In this document: in pieces, positions 15,222 through 25,600 of the stretch
Numbering within the stretch: the first letter of the stretch is position 1
Layout: each line of letters opens with the position of its first letter
Assembly: GCA_013289045.1 (NCBI GenBank)
Contig: JABDAU010000045.1
Coordinates: 1-32,296, forward strand
Direction of reading: 5' to 3'
Length of the DNA stretch: 32,296 bases
Origin: Bacteroidota bacterium
GTDB taxonomy: Bacteria > Bacteroidota > Bacteroidia > Sphingobacteriales > Sphingobacteriaceae
Made by a program: the position numbers and the translations under genes
The notes under the pieces: model-generated
Database searches by the model: none
What the model saw: only the letters and a program-made list of their open reading frames with translations
What the model was told of the DNA's origin: nothing

Positions 15222-17624
15222 ATGTTAAATACAAAGCCAATGCTGAAATCTACCCTGTGCAAAATTACAGTTGCCTTATTATTTTTCCTTACCATAAACA
15301 GAAGTCCTGCAAAAGCTTCTGTTATTTCCTACAAGAAAGTGGCAAATGGGTTAGTATTCAAATTGGATAAAGGCTTAATGAAGGTTACTGTTTGTAAAGA
15401 AGATATCATTGAGGTAAAATACACCGTTTTTGACAGCCTTAGTACAAAGCCCTCGCTTATAATAAACGCAAATTGGGATTTTCCCTCTTTCAAGGTTCTG
15501 GACGATAAGAACCAGGTTATTATTATTACCACGAGGCTAAGGGTATTGGTAAACAAAACTACCAACAACATTACCTATGAAGATATTAATGGTAATGAAA
15601 TTGCTTCTGAAGATAATAAAAGCATTACCGCGGCTACCATTGCCGGCATAAATACCTATAATATAAGCACACAATTCAATTCGCCGGCGAATGAGGCGCT
15701 TTATGGACTGGGATGCCATCCGCTTGATTCGCTTTCTATTAATTATAAAGGCCGTAACCAGGATATGGCTATTAAGTACATGACGGGCGCTATACCTGTC
15801 CTGTTATCAACCAAAGGCTATGGTTTAATGTGGGATAATTATTCGGCGTCAAATTTTTATGGAGCTGAAGCAGGTAACACTAAATATAAGTACGTATCTG
15901 AAAGTGGCAGAGCTGTTGATTACTATTTTTTTTACGGGCCTGACTTTGACCGTATCACCAATTTATACCGCATAGCGACCGGCAAAGCGCCAATGTTTGC
16001 AAAATGGGCGTTTGGCCTGTTCCAGTCGCAAGACAGGTACATGAGCCAGGATGAAGTGCTTTCGGTAAAGGATAATTATCGCAATAATCATATCCCGGTG
16101 GATGTTATTGTGCAGGATTGGTACTATTGGGACCCATTTCCTATTGGTGTACATGTAATGAACCCTACCCGCTACCCGGACCCTAAAGGAATGGTTGACG
16201 AATTGCATAAGGCGAACATTCATGGGATGATTTCTATCTGGCCGGTGTTTGGTAAAGGCACTAAAAATTTTGATGCTTTGCAAAAAATGGGAGGTCTTAC
16301 CGATATTACCTGGAACAATATAGTAACTCATACTTTTGACAACTATTATGACGCACATAATCCTAAAGCCCGTGAGCTGTACTGGCTACAGGCCCGCGAT
16401 AGCCTGATAAAACGGTATGGTTGGGATGCCTGGTGGGTTGATCAGTGCGAACCCGATAATGGCGCCTTGCTTGACGAGCGCCGTAAAAGTAATTTCTGGA
16501 TAGGAAAGGGAATTGACTATTTTAATACGTACTCGCTTGAACACTCAAAAGGCATCTATGAAGGCTGGCGGAGGGATATTCCGGGCAAACGGGCCTTTTT
16601 CCTGATCAGGCAGTCATTCGCCGGCGAACAACGTAATGCGGCTACGCTATGGTCATCTGACATTAGCTGTACGTTCGCCGCATTCAAAAACCAGGTGCCC
16701 CAGGGGATCAATGCCTGTGCATCGGGCATACCTTATTGGACATCTGATATCGGTGGCTATCATTATAACTGGATGTCCCCTGACTGGTCGAAACCGGAAA
16801 ATCGTGAGTTATTTACACGCTGGTTCCAGTTTGGTGCATTTTGCCCCATATTCCGTATCCACGGCAAAGGCGAGCGGGCTTTATTCTCAAAAAACTGGGA
16901 CGATAAAACCAAAGCCATACTTTTAAAATATGATAAGCTGCGTTATCGCCTTTTGCCTTATATCTATTCACTTGCAGGCAAAACCACTATGGATAACTAT
17001 ACAATGATGCGCGCCCTCACCTTTGATTTCAGGAGTGATACCAATGTTTACAGCATACCCGACCAATATATGTTTGGCCCGGCATTTTTGGTTAACCCGG
17101 TAACCGGGCAATTATATACTGCCCCAAATGCTGCTCCCGGAGAAAAAACAAGAAAGGTGTACCTGCCAAAATCGACTACCTGGTATGATTTCTGGACCGG
17201 ACAATCATTCAACGGTGGTCAAACTATCAATGCAGCTGCGCCAATGAATATTATGCCTTTATATGTACGGGCAGGTTCAATTGTTCCTATGGGCCCTGAA
17301 GTAGAATACGCTACTCAAAAAATCAACAAAGTAATTGAGCTGCGCATTTACCCGGGTGCCGATGGAAGATTTGTTTTTTATGAAGATGAAAATGATAACT
17401 ATAATTATGAGAAAGGGCAGTACGCAACTTTTACTTTAACCTGGAATAACAAACAAAAAAAACTAAGCATATCAAATACCAAAGGTGATTTTCCGGGTAT
17501 GTTGAAGCAACGTACATTCAATATAGTTGTAGTTAATGGCAAACACGGTTCAGGCCCGTTGGTAGCCACCGGTTTTGACAAATCGGTTAAATATGAAGGC
17601 AAAGCTATAGTTGTTAAATTATAA
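15222..17624 (+). CDS. Secreted glycoside hydrolase family 31 (alpha-xylosidase / alpha-glucosidase type)
   Basis: This 800-residue retaining exo-hydrolase releases alpha-linked xylose or glucose from non-reducing ends. The N-terminus (KSTLCKITVALLFFLTINRSPAKAS) is a signal peptide without a clear lipobox, so a periplasmic location is likely; M7 is an alternative start. A beta-sandwich N-domain (about 35-230) precedes the barrel (FGLFQSQDRYMSQDEVLSV, PVDVIVQDWYYWDPFPIG). The nucleophile is D407 in WWVDQCEPDNG and the acid/base is D480 in ATLWSSDISCTF, preceded by the family RQSFAGEQRN. FRIHGKGE and LRYRLLPYIYSLAG follow, then the proximal and distal C-terminal beta domains (MNIMPLYVRAGSIVPMGPEV). 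Cys in DQCEP replaces the more common Ala/Ser-Thr pattern. The gene is a single transcription unit between two terminators, just upstream of the hybrid regulator. Together with GH3 it would suit xyloglucan side-chain removal, but alpha-glucosidase activity cannot be excluded. Confidence 0.92.
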   Translation: MLNTKPMLKSTLCKITVALLFFLTINRSPAKASVISYKKVANGLVFKLDKGLMKVTVCKEDIIEVKYTVFDSLSTKPSLIINANWDFPSFKVLDDKNQVIIITTRLRVLVNKTTNNITYEDINGNEIASEDNKSITAATIAGINTYNISTQFNSPANEALYGLGCHPLDSLSINYKGRNQDMAIKYMTGAIPVLLSTKGYGLMWDNYSASNFYGAEAGNTKYKYVSESGRAVDYYFFYGPDFDRITNLYRIATGKAPMFAKWAFGLFQSQDRYMSQDEVLSVKDNYRNNHIPVDVIVQDWYYWDPFPIGVHVMNPTRYPDPKGMVDELHKANIHGMISIWPVFGKGTKNFDALQKMGGLTDITWNNIVTHTFDNYYDAHNPKARELYWLQARDSLIKRYGWDAWWVDQCEPDNGALLDERRKSNFWIGKGIDYFNTYSLEHSKGIYEGWRRDIPGKRAFFLIRQSFAGEQRNAATLWSSDISCTFAAFKNQVPQGINACASGIPYWTSDIGGYHYNWMSPDWSKPENRELFTRWFQFGAFCPIFRIHGKGERALFSKNWDDKTKAILLKYDKLRYRLLPYIYSLAGKTTMDNYTMMRALTFDFRSDTNVYSIPDQYMFGPAFLVNPVTGQLYTAPNAAPGEKTRKVYLPKSTTWYDFWTGQSFNGGQTINAAAPMNIMPLYVRAGSIVPMGPEVEYATQKINKVIELRIYPGADGRFVFYEDENDNYNYEKGQYATFTLTWNNKQKKLSISNTKGDFPGMLKQRTFNIVVVNGKHGSGPLVATGFDKSVKYEGKAIVVKL

Positions 17625-17688
17625 AACTGATAAAAGAATTGTCAAGCTGATTAATTTCTTAAAATTATTTTGATAAACACAGGTTATT

Positions 17689-17721
17689 GTGTCCCGGTGA
17701 AGATATGGGACGCTTTTTTTT
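17689..17721 (+). terminator. Intrinsic terminator after GH31
   Basis: A 7-bp stem (GTGTCCC 17689-17695 with GGGACGC 17707-17713, one T-G wobble) with an 11-nt loop is followed directly by eight Ts (17714-17721). It lies 65 nt after the GH31 stop and separates it from the regulator gene. Confidence 0.85.
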
Positions 17722-17859
17722 ATTCAATATCTGAAGATTTGTTTATCAAATAGTGAATAGTATTTTCATAAATAAGAATTATCCGTTTATATCACATTTA
17801 TATTATCTTAGTATAGCTATTCTTAAAAGGTTCAGCCGTCGATTTTGAACTATATCCTA

Positions 17860-20800
17860 ATGCGTGTAAAATTCTGTATTCTCCTTACTATAATATTTTT
17901 TGCGCGCAATAACACTTTTGCACAAAGCAGTCAATACCAGTTTTCGCAGCTCGATATAAGCAATGGTTTGTCGCACAACCAGGTTAATTGTATATATAAA
18001 GATTCTGAGGGCTTCATATGGTTTGGTACAGCATCGGGCCTTAACCGTTACGATGGTTATGCCTTTAAGGTGTTCAAGCATGATGCTGATAATAAAAATT
18101 CTCTGCTTGACGATTTTATAGTCAATATTTTCGGGGGCCCTGACAAAAAATTGTATATATCAACACGCACCGGGTATTGTTTTTATGATCCCGAAACAGA
18201 ACAGTTTAATAGTGATATGTCGGTATTGCTGAAGCCTTTAAAACTTCCGGTGTATCCTTTTCCTTCAAAAATTATACAAAGCCGCCGCAGCGATTTTTGG
18301 TTTGTATACCCCGATTCGGGTCTTTACAGGTATAATGCGTTAAACAGACAAACGACACGCTACTATAATCATACCCAGGCCGGGCCGTCGTTGTACTCAA
18401 ATTCTGTGACAGATATTACCGAAGATACTAAAGGCAATATATGGCTGGTATATGAAAGCGGCATGGTTGAGATGCTTGATACTAAGCTCAATAAGATTTC
18501 TTACAGTACCGGCATTTTTAGCAAAGTAATCGATAATAAAACCAGTTATTTTTCAATCACTGTCGATAAGGATGGTGACCTGTGGCTTTACACGCCAAAT
18601 GTAAATACCGGCGTATATTATTACAGCCCTTCAACAGAGGTATTCCGGCACATCGATAAGGGATCGTCGGGGACAAAGTTAAAATCCAACATCATTAGTA
18701 ATATCATCCAGGCCGATGACGGACTAATATGGATAGCCACTGATCACGGAGGCATAAACTTACTCGATAAAACGAATTTCAAAATTACTTACCTGCTAAA
18801 CCGGGAAGACGATGCAAAATCGTTAAGACAAAACACCGTGATACTTTATAAAGACAATACCGGCATTATGTGGGCCGGTACTTTTAAAGAGGGTGTAAGC
18901 TATTATCACAAAAATATTATAAGGTTTGCATTATACAGGCATTTTGCTTCAGACCCCGGCAGTTTGAGTTTTGACGACGTTGATAAATTTGTTGAGGATA
19001 AGAAAGGAAATTTATGGATTGGTACAAACGGAGGCGGTTTAATTTATTTTAACCGTAAAACAGGAAAGTTTACCCAATACCGGTACAATCCGGGAAACCC
19101 GAATGGCCTGAGCAATGATATTATTGTTAACCTGTTTATTGATCACGAACAAAAATTATGGATAGGCACTTATTTTGGGGGGCTGGATTGTTTTGACGGA
19201 AAAACCTTTACGCATTACAAGCACGATGATAAGATAGCTACAAGCATAGCCGATGACAGGGTGTGGAGCATTTTTGAAGATTCTTCACACCGGTTATGGA
19301 TAGGGACATTTGCAGGCGGCCTTGAAATTTTCGACCGGTCAAAAAAAGCATTCTATCATCCCTTTAAGCAAACTGACATCAGGAGCCCGTTCGTATCTTC
19401 CATTATTGAGGATAAAAGCGGCAATATTTGGATAGGAGGTTATTTAGGCATTGATGTTATTATGAAGAAAAGCGGCCGGGTGATTCATTATAACCGGAAT
19501 GCAAATGACGCAAACAGTTTAATAGACGACAATATTAATTGTATTAGCCAGGATAGCCGCGGCCTTTTCTGGATAGCCACGCGTGGCGGACTGAGCATCC
19601 TGAACCCAAAAACAAACCGTTTTACTTCACTGACAAAAAAGAACGGACTTGCGGATAATTCAATACTGGATATATTGGAGGACAATAAAGGAACAATGTG
19701 GGTAAGCACTTCAAACGGACTGAGCCGTATAACGTTGACCCCGGTTAAAAATACATATACTTTTCAGTTCGAAAACTTTGATGAAACTGATGGCCTTCAG
19801 GGTCGTGAATTTAATGTACACGCGGCATTAAGAACTAGTAAGGGTGAAATGATATTCGGTGGTGGCCACGGTTTCAATATTTTCGATCCGCTAAGCATAC
19901 GCCCTAATATTAACAAGCCTAAATTGATTTTTACCGGTTTCCAGCTTTTTAATAAAGGCATCATCGCTAATGAATCTTTTAACGGGCATGTGGTGCTCGC
20001 AAAAGCTATTTCGGCAACCCACGAAATTATGCTTAGGCATAGCGAAAATGTTTTCACGATTGAGTTTGCAGCGGTTAACTTTTTTAACCCCAACAAAGTA
20101 AAGTACCAATACATGATGGGGGGCTTTGATAAGGGCTGGCTTAATGCTGATAATGTTACCCGAAAGGCAACGTATACAAATCTTGACGCGGGCGATTATG
20201 TATTCAAAGTCCGCGCCTTTAATTCAGAGGGTTTATGGAACCCGGATTATATCACTCTAAAAATAAAAGTACTTCCGCCATTTTGGAAATCCACTCCTGC
20301 GTATATTATTTACCTGGTACTGTTTATCGGAATACTTCTTTTCATCCGACGCCGGGGAATACAGAAGATAAGAAGAGAATATGCAGCCGAAAAGGAAAAG
20401 CAGGAAGCGAAATTATTAATTGAACAGGAGCGGCAGGAAGTTAAGCGCATGCATGAGCTCGATCAGTTGAAAATAAAATTCCTGACAAACGTAAGCCACG
20501 AGTTTAGAACGCCGTTGTCGTTGATCATGGCGCCGGTTGATAAAATGTTCAGTCATGCTGATCCGGAGCAGAAACAGCAGTTAAACATGATACGGCGCAA
20601 TGCCAAACGGTTGTTAAACCTGGTGAACCAATTGCTTGACTTTCGTAAAATGGAGGTGCAGGAGTTGAAACTGCATAGTAAACCCGGGGATATCGTCAGA
20701 TTTATAAAGGAAATATCCCTTTCGTTTACGGATATTGCCTCTGAAAAGGGCATTGGTTTTGCTTTTGACAGCGATGTAGAAACTTTACTGACAAGCTTTG

Positions 20801-22056
20801 ACTATGACAAAATAGAAAGAATATTATTTAACCTGCTTTCCAACGCCTTTAAATTCACCCCAATGGGTGGCCACGTAAGTGTTTTATTGAACATGGTGAA
20901 TGAAAAACAGAATACTGATTTGCCTTTGCTTGAAATTAAAGTGATCGATACGGGTATTGGCATCCCGGACGAAAAGCATAATAAAATATTCGAAAGATTT
21001 TTTCAGCATGATATTCCTGAATCATTAATTAATCAGGGAAGTGGTATCGGCCTGTCCATAACCCGGGAGTTTGTAAGAATGCATGGCGGCGAAATAACAG
21101 TTGAGAGTGAACCCGGTCACGGCAGTTGTTTTATTATCAGGCTACCCACACCGGTTGAGAATGGCCGGATGCCTGTCAGGGCGAATATGGAGGAATCCGG
21201 GGAATTAGATACTGTGCCGGTTATGGAGGGGAATGGCGGCTTTAAACCACAATATACCAATAAGAAGCCTATAGTATTGCTGGTTGAGGACAACGATGAT
21301 TTTCGTTTTTATTTGAAAGACAACCTGAAGGATGCTTTTTTTATTGTTGAGGCCTCAAATGGTAAGGAAGGCTGGCAAAAAGCGTTATCACAACATCCGG
21401 ATATTATGGTTAGTGATATAAGTATGCCCGAAATGGATGGTATTGCCCTTTGCAAAAAAATAAAAGAAGATAAGCGCACCTCGCATATCCCCATTATTTT
21501 ATTAACTGCGTTAACAGGCGAAGAAGAACAAGTAAAAGGCCTTGCAATTGGCGCCAACGATTACATGACCAAACCCTTCAATTTTGAAATACTGCTGTCA
21601 AAAATTAAAAACCTTTTAATCCTGCAGGATACCTTTAAACGCACGTACAAAAAACAGATGGATGTTCAATTGCAGGAAGTTGCGATACAATCTGATGATG
21701 AAAAGCTTTTAAGAAACATAGTTGAGTATATTGAGCAAAATATTTTAAACTATAATCTTACTGTTGAAGAATTGAGCCGCCAGATGAACATGAGCCGGGT
21801 ATCGCTTTATAAGAAGGTGTTAATACTTACCGGTAAATCGCCCCTTGAATTTATCCGCTCAATAAGGCTAAAAAAGGCAGTCTACCTGTTGGAAAACAGC
21901 CAGATGAGCATAAGCCAGATATCGTACGAAGTTGGCTTTAATACACCAAAGTATTTTACAAAGCTGTTTAAGGAAGAATATAATATCCTTCCATCCGCAT
22001 ACATCAGTTCAATCCGCCAAAAGGAAAATCCTGCTAAAACAGAAAACAAAGCTTAG
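17860..22056 (+). CDS. Hybrid two-component system sensor kinase/AraC-type regulator (HTCS)
   Basis: This protein of about 1398 residues senses oligosaccharide in the periplasm and activates PUL genes. In order: signal peptide (to about NTFAQ); a two-bladed-propeller sensor of repeated reg_prop motifs (IWFGTASGLNRYDG, IWIATDHGGINLLD, LWIGTNGGGLIYF, LWIGTYFGGLDCFDG, LWIGTFAGGLEIFD, FWIATRGGLSILN); a Y_Y_Y domain ending GLWNPDYITLKIKVLPPFW; and a transmembrane helix at about 807-831. The HisKA domain carries FLTNVSHEFRTPLSL with H880. The ATPase domain shows NLLSNAFKFTP, DTGIGIPDEKHNKIFERFF and GSGIGLSITREF. The receiver domain (VLLVEDNDDFRFYL) has phosphoacceptor D1186 in SDISMPEMDG. An AraC helix-turn-helix lies at about 1295-1385. 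All catalytic residues look intact. An in-frame TTG at 17845 would add five residues; ATG 17860 gives a normal signal peptide. It should control locus B and perhaps the flanking GH31. Confidence 0.95.
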   Translation: MRVKFCILLTIIFFARNNTFAQSSQYQFSQLDISNGLSHNQVNCIYKDSEGFIWFGTASGLNRYDGYAFKVFKHDADNKNSLLDDFIVNIFGGPDKKLYISTRTGYCFYDPETEQFNSDMSVLLKPLKLPVYPFPSKIIQSRRSDFWFVYPDSGLYRYNALNRQTTRYYNHTQAGPSLYSNSVTDITEDTKGNIWLVYESGMVEMLDTKLNKISYSTGIFSKVIDNKTSYFSITVDKDGDLWLYTPNVNTGVYYYSPSTEVFRHIDKGSSGTKLKSNIISNIIQADDGLIWIATDHGGINLLDKTNFKITYLLNREDDAKSLRQNTVILYKDNTGIMWAGTFKEGVSYYHKNIIRFALYRHFASDPGSLSFDDVDKFVEDKKGNLWIGTNGGGLIYFNRKTGKFTQYRYNPGNPNGLSNDIIVNLFIDHEQKLWIGTYFGGLDCFDGKTFTHYKHDDKIATSIADDRVWSIFEDSSHRLWIGTFAGGLEIFDRSKKAFYHPFKQTDIRSPFVSSIIEDKSGNIWIGGYLGIDVIMKKSGRVIHYNRNANDANSLIDDNINCISQDSRGLFWIATRGGLSILNPKTNRFTSLTKKNGLADNSILDILEDNKGTMWVSTSNGLSRITLTPVKNTYTFQFENFDETDGLQGREFNVHAALRTSKGEMIFGGGHGFNIFDPLSIRPNINKPKLIFTGFQLFNKGIIANESFNGHVVLAKAISATHEIMLRHSENVFTIEFAAVNFFNPNKVKYQYMMGGFDKGWLNADNVTRKATYTNLDAGDYVFKVRAFNSEGLWNPDYITLKIKVLPPFWKSTPAYIIYLVLFIGILLFIRRRGIQKIRREYAAEKEKQEAKLLIEQERQEVKRMHELDQLKIKFLTNVSHEFRTPLSLIMAPVDKMFSHADPEQKQQLNMIRRNAKRLLNLVNQLLDFRKMEVQELKLHSKPGDIVRFIKEISLSFTDIASEKGIGFAFDSDVETLLTSFDYDKIERILFNLLSNAFKFTPMGGHVSVLLNMVNEKQNTDLPLLEIKVIDTGIGIPDEKHNKIFERFFQHDIPESLINQGSGIGLSITREFVRMHGGEITVESEPGHGSCFIIRLPTPVENGRMPVRANMEESGELDTVPVMEGNGGFKPQYTNKKPIVLLVEDNDDFRFYLKDNLKDAFFIVEASNGKEGWQKALSQHPDIMVSDISMPEMDGIALCKKIKEDKRTSHIPIILLTALTGEEEQVKGLAIGANDYMTKPFNFEILLSKIKNLLILQDTFKRTYKKQMDVQLQEVAIQSDDEKLLRNIVEYIEQNILNYNLTVEELSRQMNMSRVSLYKKVLILTGKSPLEFIRSIRLKKAVYLLENSQMSISQISYEVGFNTPKYFTKLFKEEYNILPSAYISSIRQKENPAKTENKA

Positions 22057-22169
22057 CAAACTAAATAGTATCCCACTTACATTTCAGTCCTGTCTGATCG
22101 GTCGTACTATGGTAACCTTTCTGTGACTTATTGGACGTTTTATAGCCGGGCATTCGGGAGAACAAATGT

Positions 22170-22185
22170 AAATAACCGGTTATTT
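22170..22185. promoter_or_regulatory. Perfect 16-bp palindrome, candidate HTCS or other operator
   Basis: AAATAACCGGTTATTT reads the same on both strands. It lies 114 bp after the HTCS stop and 445 bp before the susC start of locus B. A perfect palindrome of this length in a non-coding spacer suggests a dimer binding site. AraC-type HTCS outputs usually bind direct repeats, so another regulator is equally possible. Confidence 0.35.
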
Positions 22186-22589
22186 TGAGGTTTTTAATGT
22201 TTTAACTATCTTATTATCAGCTATTTGACAGGTGTTAACATTTGGTCTATTATCATTATCAAACCTGCCATTCCTTTTTTTAAAACAATCATAGTTTCAC
22301 TTCCGGATAAGTTTCATTGCAGCAATTTTAAAATAGCTGTTAGTGTGCTTAGTTAAACCAATTATTACAGACACTTTAAACCGGTGTAATTTATTTTCTT
22401 ATATGATAAAAATATCACTAATAAATCGTGCTGGCTTTTTTTACACCCAGTTTCTGCAATCGATTGTGGAAATAAAATATTGCATAGATGTATTTTTTAA
22501 AAAACATTTATCAGCTCCGCCATTTATCTCACCAATTAATACTTAACCCTAATTATGAACAAAAAGTAAAACCAATCACCCCTCCAATT

Positions 22590-22628
22590 ATGAACCAATT
22601 AGTTACCGTTTTTAAAATTTCTATATAA
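22590..22628 (+). other. Possible 12-codon leader ORF abutting susC of locus B
   Basis: ATG 22590 to TAA 22628 would encode MNQLVTVFKISI, ending 1 nt before the susC ATG at 22630. Ribosomes finishing it would be placed at the susC start, so translational coupling is possible. Chance occurrence cannot be excluded. Confidence 0.25.
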
Positions 22629-22629
22629 G

Positions 22630-25600
22630 ATGGAAAAAAATTTACCCAGAAAATTAAGTTATAGCTTACTACTATTTGCGGTCATCATGTTATTCGGCCT
22701 TTCGGGGCATGCCCAAAGCCAATATGTTACAGGCAAAGTAGTTGGCTCAGATGATAACAGACCAATGATGAGCGTTACCGTCAAAGTTAAAGGCGCTGCG
22801 GCTGCCGCATTAACCGATATAAACGGCAACTTTTCTATTGCGGCCAAAACAGGCGATGTGCTGGTATTCTCGTACGTAGGCTATCAAAGCAAAGAAGCTG
22901 CCGTTGGAGCTAACCGTGTAGTTAATGTAGCGTTAAGCGCAACCAATTCCAGCCTTAACGAGGTGGTTGTTATTGGCTACGGAAAAGTACAGCGTAAAGA
23001 TCTTACCGGGTCTATCGCTTCTGTTTCTTCAAAAGACATTATGGAGACACAGCCCACTACATTTGACCAGGCCTTACAAGGCAAAGTTCCAGGCGTTATC
23101 GTGCAGCAGGTATCAGGACAACCGGGAGGCGATGTAAATATCCAGATACGCGGTATAGGTGGTTTTACCGAAAGTCCACCACTATATGTAATAGACGGCG
23201 TTCAGATACCGCCTAATGCCCAGTCTCCAATTCCGGGCGAGGGTTCCAATCCGTTATCGACTATCGACCCTTCGCAAATAGCAACTATCGACATCTTAAA
23301 AGATGCTTCTGCCACAGCAATTTATGGCTCGCAGGCATCCAACGGGGTAGTTATCATCACAACCAAAAGGGGTGTATCAGGCCCGCCGATCGTGAGTTAT
23401 GACGGGTATGCGGGCTGGCAAAAATTACCCAAGTATTATGATGTAATGAATTTGCCGGAATATGCTACTTTCATGAACGAAAAGGCTGCTATTATCGGTT
23501 ACGATTTTCGTCCGCAATTTGCTAACCCGCAATATTTAGGTCAGGGCACCAACTGGCAGGAAGCGCTGTATCGCACCGCGCCTATGCAAAACCATAATGT
23601 AGCTGTTACCGGTGGCGATGCCCGTACCAGGTATTATTTATCGGCCACCTATTTTTCGCAGGAAGGTATCGCTTTAGGTTCTGATTTTGACAGGACTTCC
23701 ATTAAGGTAAATATCGATAACAAAACAACCGACTGGCTAAAGATTGGCATTAGCTTAGAGCTGGCTCATGTGTCAGAAGACGTGGGCACTACCAACACCG
23801 GTGTAATTTTACAGGCATTAAACCAAACACCCGATGTTGCGGTTAAAAATCCTGATGGAACATGGGGCGGCAATGATCCGAATATTTATGGGGCCTATGG
23901 CGCAAATCCGTTCGCGCTGGCATCTATTGTGACGGATCATAAAAGCAGGTACCAGGGCATTGGCAACGCCTATGCCGAAATTCAGTTTACCAAGGATTTG
24001 AGTTTGCGTAACGAGGTGTCGGGTAATTTTGATTTTGCCACCGAAGACTATTTCGACCCTACTTATGTGATGGGCGCATACACACATACGTCCAATTCAG
24101 GTACCACCACCAGCGGGCAAAATTTTTATAATTCAATAACCAACTACCTCAATTACTCGCACACCTTTGCCAAGAAATATTTTGTGAGCGCAACATTAGG
24201 GCACGAGGCACAGGTGCTTAACAGTTCATCGGTATCGGCCACCCGTACCAATTTTGCCAGTAATGACGTGACCACCATAAGCAGCGGCGACCCAACCACG
24301 GCTACCAACACCGGTGTGAAAACTGATGGTGCACTGGAGGCTTATTTTGCAAGGGCAAATTTTACTTATAATGATAAATACCTGCTAACCGGCACCATAC
24401 GCCGGGACGGTTCTTCTAAATTCGGCCCGGCCAACAGGTGGAACACCTCATATTCCGGCGCATTTGCATGGAAGATCATTAATGAGGATTTTATGAAAAG
24501 CATAAAAGGCATTAACGACCTGAAACTTAGGCTGGGTTACGGTTTGGTTAATAACCAAAACATTAACGAGTATGCCTATGGTTCAACTTTAAGCACAGTA
24601 GCAACCGGTTTATCGGGTAATTCGCAGTTAACAGCAACAGAAGGTAATCCGAATGTAAAATGGGAGACCTCAACATCGTATAACCTGGGCCTGGATGCAA
24701 GCATATTGAACAGCAGGATACAGTTTACAGCCGATGCTTATTACAAAAAAACAAATAATCTTTTACTGGCGCTTACGCTGCCATATTATTCAGGAACCTA
24801 TCCTAATGGGGGTTACTCACCCGGTGCAATTCAATCGCCTTTTGTTAACATCGGCGCAGTAAGCAACAAAGGGTTTGAATTTTCATTATCAACCTATAAT
24901 ATCAAATCAACAAGTTTTAACTGGAGGACAACTATCAATTTCTCTCGCAATATCAACAAAGTACTTGCTTTGGATCCGGGTACACCGGCCATTTACGGCA
25001 CGTACACCAAAACGGTTGTAGGCGGTTCTATAGGGGAGTTTTATGGGTATCAAACATTAGGCATTTATAAAGATGCCGCCGATTTTAAAAAATACCCGGC
25101 AGTATGGCAAAATGGCAGTGGCCCTATACCTGTTACCCCGGGATCCGGAGGGGTTTGGGTAGGCGATGTTATTTTTAAGGATAACAACAAGGATGGAAAG
25201 ATAGATGCCAATGACGAAACCGATTTAGGCTCGCCCTTACCTAAATTTCAATATGGCATAAACAATACCTTCAGCTATAAACAATTTGACCTGACCGTAT
25301 TTATGACCGGCGACTATGGTAATAAGATATTCGACCAGGTATTAGTAAATGGCGATGACCCCAATCAAAATTTTGGTTATTTCCCTGCTGTTCTGAATTA
25401 TGCACGGATCGGATTGATAAACGCTGCAGGTTCCTCAACAGATATTAATAATGTATATATTACTAATCCGGGCACTAACATTACCAGGATAAGCCAAAGT
25501 AGCGGCGACCAGAATACTATATTTTCCGACAGATATATTCAAAACGGATCGTTCCTGAAATGTAAGAGCATTGCTTTAGGCTACAATTTTAATAAGGATC

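Larger units (their letters stand above)
22057..22629. other. 573-nt spacer/leader upstream of locus B
   Basis: This is the longest gap before an intact operon in the window and must contain the HTCS-responsive promoter of locus B. I found no good TTTG/TAnnTTTG pair. It holds a perfect 16-bp palindrome (22170-22185) and, near its end, two similar AATTATGAAC blocks that begin a four-codon ORF (22555-22569, MNKK) and a 12-codon ORF (22590-22628). A 67-codon ORF starting with GTG at 22343 has no protein-like features and is not called. No clear terminator follows the HTCS gene. Confidence 0.6.

Noticed and set aside
22343..22546. 67-codon ORF with GTG start in the locus B leader
   Set aside because: Composition follows the A+T-rich spacer, with no domain, signal or initiation context; treated as chance.
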